Origin: UBA2336 sp036787955
GTDB lineage: Bacteria > Bacteroidota > Bacteroidia > Cytophagales > Cyclobacteriaceae
Length of the DNA: 64,000 nucleotides
Reading direction: 5' to 3'
NCBI GenBank assembly: GCA_036787955.1
Contig: DAIQOI010000004.1
Location: 1 to 64,000 of the forward strand
Part shown: positions 61,944 through 64,000 of the stretch, one piece after another
Numbering within the stretch: position 1 is the stretch's first letter
Layout: every line of letters begins with the position of its first letter
The notes under the pieces: generated by a model
Told to the model about the DNA's origin: nothing
The model's database searches: none
What the model saw: only the letters and a program-made list of their open reading frames with translations
Position numbers and translations under genes: made by a program

Positions 61944-63107
61944 ATGAAACACACGATTATTTTCCTGGCATGCGCAAGCGTAATCCTTTCAGCTTCAGCG
62001 CAGAAAATGGACCCGGTACGGATGGAACGCGACATTGCAGTAGCTGAAAATGTTTTGCAGACACTCATCAAGCAACAGTTTCAGTCGCAACGCACTTTCT
62101 TTCCGCTGGAAATAGAAGGAACCTATCAAGAGGGTTATGGCGTAACCTTCCGCTTTCCGGCCAACTATACCACGCCACTCACCATCACGTTGGGCGATAA
62201 CGAGATTGTAGTAGATGGCAATGCCATAGGCAGAGATTGGGAATTTATGGATAAACATCTGGAAAACCGCATCCACATGGAAATAGATGAAGAAATCCGT
62301 ATCAAAGACCGCAGAAAACCTTTCCGTACCCGACTGAATCTGGATAGCCTGCAGAAAGTGTACAACGATAAAATAATAGAAGCCGCACAAATTTTCCTGC
62401 TGGACTATCATGACCTGCTGAGCCAGCTGCCGGCTACCGAAAAGATTCTGATCACCAACCGTGGCGAGCAACCGCGCATATGGGTAAGCCGGTTCATGTC
62501 AGCTCCTAAAAGAATGCTCATTGAAATAGAAGCAAGTAAAGGAGATCTGAACCAGTTTCAAAGCGGCAAGCTTACGCGCGAACAGATGTTGAGCCGCATA
62601 AGAGTGGTTAACACAGAAACTTCCGACACAGCCGAGCCCGACCTGGAACTGCTTTCGAGCATCCTCAGCCGGTTGTACCGTTCTGATTTATCAAAAACTT
62701 ATTTCTCTGATAACAACGTGTACTACGAGCGTCTGAAAAATTTTGGTGTAGTGTATTATCTGCGCCTGTACAGCAGCAACCAGCGGGGTGAACGCTTTGA
62801 CATGCCCACCCTAAAACTGGAAGACGTTGATCAGGCCACACGCGACAAGAAAGTAAAGGAACTGTATCCGCAATTTGAAAAAGAAATGAAAGAAAACATG
62901 GTTGACTACGGACGCACGCTGAAAAGCCTGGGCGATGATGAGCAACTGGTTGTGAACGTGCGCATGACCAAATGCCAAGGATGCGGCATCCCCTCCACGG
63001 TTGAATTCTCGGTAAAAGGTAGCGTTCTGAAGGACTATTCGGCCGGAAAAATCGGCAAGGAGGCAGCCCTGGCAAAAATTGTTGTAAAAAAGGGTGCCAA
63101 TCAGTAA
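61944..63107 (+). CDS. Secreted protein of unknown function, sigma-operon member
   Basis: 387 aa with signal peptide (MKHTIIFLACASVILSASAQ). No known domain is recognised. It has a beta-rich N-terminal half (GTYQEGYGVTFRFPANYTTP), a mixed central segment, and near the C terminus a Cys pair (MTKCQGCGIPSTVEFSVKGS). It lies 33 bp after the anti-sigma-like gene and before a strong terminator, so it is likely controlled with the sigma pair. Confidence 0.8.
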   Translation: MKHTIIFLACASVILSASAQKMDPVRMERDIAVAENVLQTLIKQQFQSQRTFFPLEIEGTYQEGYGVTFRFPANYTTPLTITLGDNEIVVDGNAIGRDWEFMDKHLENRIHMEIDEEIRIKDRRKPFRTRLNLDSLQKVYNDKIIEAAQIFLLDYHDLLSQLPATEKILITNRGEQPRIWVSRFMSAPKRMLIEIEASKGDLNQFQSGKLTREQMLSRIRVVNTETSDTAEPDLELLSSILSRLYRSDLSKTYFSDNNVYYERLKNFGVVYYLRLYSSNQRGERFDMPTLKLEDVDQATRDKKVKELYPQFEKEMKENMVDYGRTLKSLGDDEQLVVNVRMTKCQGCGIPSTVEFSVKGSVLKDYSAGKIGKEAALAKIVVKKGANQ

Positions 63108-63159
63108 CAGCGGGCTCCCGCAGGCTCAGCACGCTGCTTATTAATAGCTTCTGCATTGT

Positions 63160-63190
63160 CTCAGCCCGTGTTGCACGGGCTGAGTTTTTT
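63160..63190 (+). terminator. Rho-independent terminator
   Basis: Perfect 11-bp stem CTCAGCCCGTG/CACGGGCTGAG with loop TTG followed by six T. It ends the sigma/anti-sigma/secreted-protein operon. Confidence 0.93.
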
Positions 63191-63278
63191 CATCGGTTTG
63201 ACCTGTGACAAATGTTACGGATGAACCCCATCGCTTACCTTTACCTTTGCGCCACAATAAAACAAACCCCCGAAAATT

Positions 63279-64000
63279 ATGGCAGTATTAGGTTACGCAG
63301 CCTCTGTGCTGATGGGTCTCTCGCTCGGATTAATAGGTGGTGGCGGGTCCATTTTGACAGTTCCCATTCTTGTTTATTTGTTTGGGGTCGATCCTGTACT
63401 GGCAACTGCGTATTCCCTGTTTGTAGTTGGTTTAACCAGTCTGGTAGGTTCATACAGCCACTTTCGCGCTGGCAATGTACAACTTAGAACCGCCATCGTG
63501 TTTGGCATTCCTTCTATTATCGCTGTTTATGCCGTAAGAAAGTTTATCGTACCGATTATTCCCGACCCGGTATTTCATATCCGCTCAATGGAGCTTTCCA
63601 AAGGAACGTTATTAATGGTATTGTTTGCCCTGCTCATGCTCATGGCCAGCATTTCGATGATCAGGCCGACAAAACAAAAGGCGGGCGAAAGCAAAGCAAC
63701 ACCCAACTACCTGATCATTTTCCTCGAAGGTCTTCTGGTGGGAGGCCTCACAGGACTGGTGGGTGCAGGTGGCGGTTTTCTGATCATCCCGGCTTTGGTG
63801 TTGCTGGCAGGATTGCCCATGAAGCAAGCTGTGGGTACTTCCCTGCTCATCATTGCACTTAAATCGCTCATTGGGTTTACGGGCGACCTGGGGGCAGGAC
63901 AACCTATTGATTACAGTTTCATGCTGCTGTTCTCTGCCTTCGCCATTGCAGGCATTCTGATAGGCAGCTACCTTACCCGATTTATTTCCAATGAAAAACT
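63279..64000 (+). CDS. TauE/SafE family exporter, cut by the window end
   Basis: About 240 codons visible with no stop. Two-half helical pattern of the TauE/SafE family: GLSLGLIGGGGSILTVPIL in the first half and LVGGLTGLVGAGGGFLIIPA in the second. It moves sulfite, sulfoacetate or related anions across the inner membrane. The substrate cannot be fixed from sequence. No start alternative upstream fits the first helix better. Confidence 0.9.
   Translation, partial: MAVLGYAASVLMGLSLGLIGGGGSILTVPILVYLFGVDPVLATAYSLFVVGLTSLVGSYSHFRAGNVQLRTAIVFGIPSIIAVYAVRKFIVPIIPDPVFHIRSMELSKGTLLMVLFALLMLMASISMIRPTKQKAGESKATPNYLIIFLEGLLVGGLTGLVGAGGGFLIIPALVLLAGLPMKQAVGTSLLIIALKSLIGFTGDLGAGQPIDYSFMLLFSAFAIAGILIGSYLTRFISNEK

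Noticed and set aside
63204..63219. Third CRP/FNR-type site before the TauE gene
   Set aside because: Only the left half (TGTGA) is good; the right half TTACG matches 3 of 5 positions.
1..64000. Prophage, toxin-antitoxin or anti-phage defence genes
   Set aside because: Every gene of usable length was assigned to metabolism, envelope, regulation or translation; no integrase, terminase, restriction or toxin families were recognised.

Overview
This window looks like a draft-genome scaffold from a Bacteroidota bacterium, most likely of the Cytophagia type. The pointers are a secreted protein with a type IX secretion (T9SS) type B C-terminal domain, a PorD/DUF4835 gene in the recN-porD-coaBC-rpoZ-bamD block, an S46 dipeptidyl-peptidase, an OstA-like protein, the divergent Bacteroidota omega subunit and few strong Shine-Dalgarno sequences. 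Base composition is moderate, and one 100-N gap marks a contig join at 36674-36773. There is no sign of a prophage, CRISPR array or defence island. The only mobile element seen is a REP-associated IS200-type transposase next to the gap.

Layout. 1-10500: a 22-bp tandem repeat, a redoxin, a phosphopantetheinyl transferase, a WD40 protein, divIVA-folB, a CDF-like membrane protein, a LOG-family protein, DPP7-like S46 peptidase, a ceramidase-family protein, an M28 peptidase lipoprotein and DUF2007. 10516-18628 (minus strand): a complete clade II nitrous oxide reductase operon, ordered cytochrome c, fasciclin, nosZ, a NosB-like membrane protein, nosL, nosD, nosF, nosY and a His/Cys-rich BNR lipoprotein. 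A GAF/DHp protein is divergent from it, and a CRP/FNR-type palindrome lies between them. 19796-30340 (minus strand): the branched-chain amino acid superoperon ilvE-ilvD-ilvB-ilvN-ilvC then leuC-leuD-leuB-leuA. 30415-33915 (minus strand): usp-ccoI-ccoS behind a second CRP/FNR-type palindrome. 33933-37922: menA, a frameshifted doxX, an ABM-domain protein, the transposase/REP/gap region and two tandem glutathione peroxidases. 38026-47523: rlmD, the T9SS cargo, a GDSL hydrolase, an S8 protease, four tRNAs, DUF190-crcB and an Rrf2 regulator. 47537-64000: a second branched-chain aminotransferase, an EamA transporter, a thioesterase, the recN-porD-coaBC-rpoZ-bamD-ostA block, tilS, mdh, a HAD phosphatase and methyltransferase, a sigma/anti-sigma/secreted-protein operon and a TauE-family exporter cut by the window end.

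The strongest regulatory signals are RNA and DNA switches too small for routine gene calling. Before ilvE there is a 34-codon leader peptide with 14 Leu/Val/Ile residues in a 19-residue stretch. It is followed by a perfect intrinsic terminator and a segment at the end of the leader that can pair with the terminator's 5' arm: a classical attenuator. leuC has a similarly placed terminator, and both leaders share a 17-nt box. The nos operon and usp-ccoI-ccoS carry matching CRP/FNR-type sites, which suggests that N2O respiration and low-oxygen oxidase assembly are controlled together. These regulatory roles are inferred from sequence alone.
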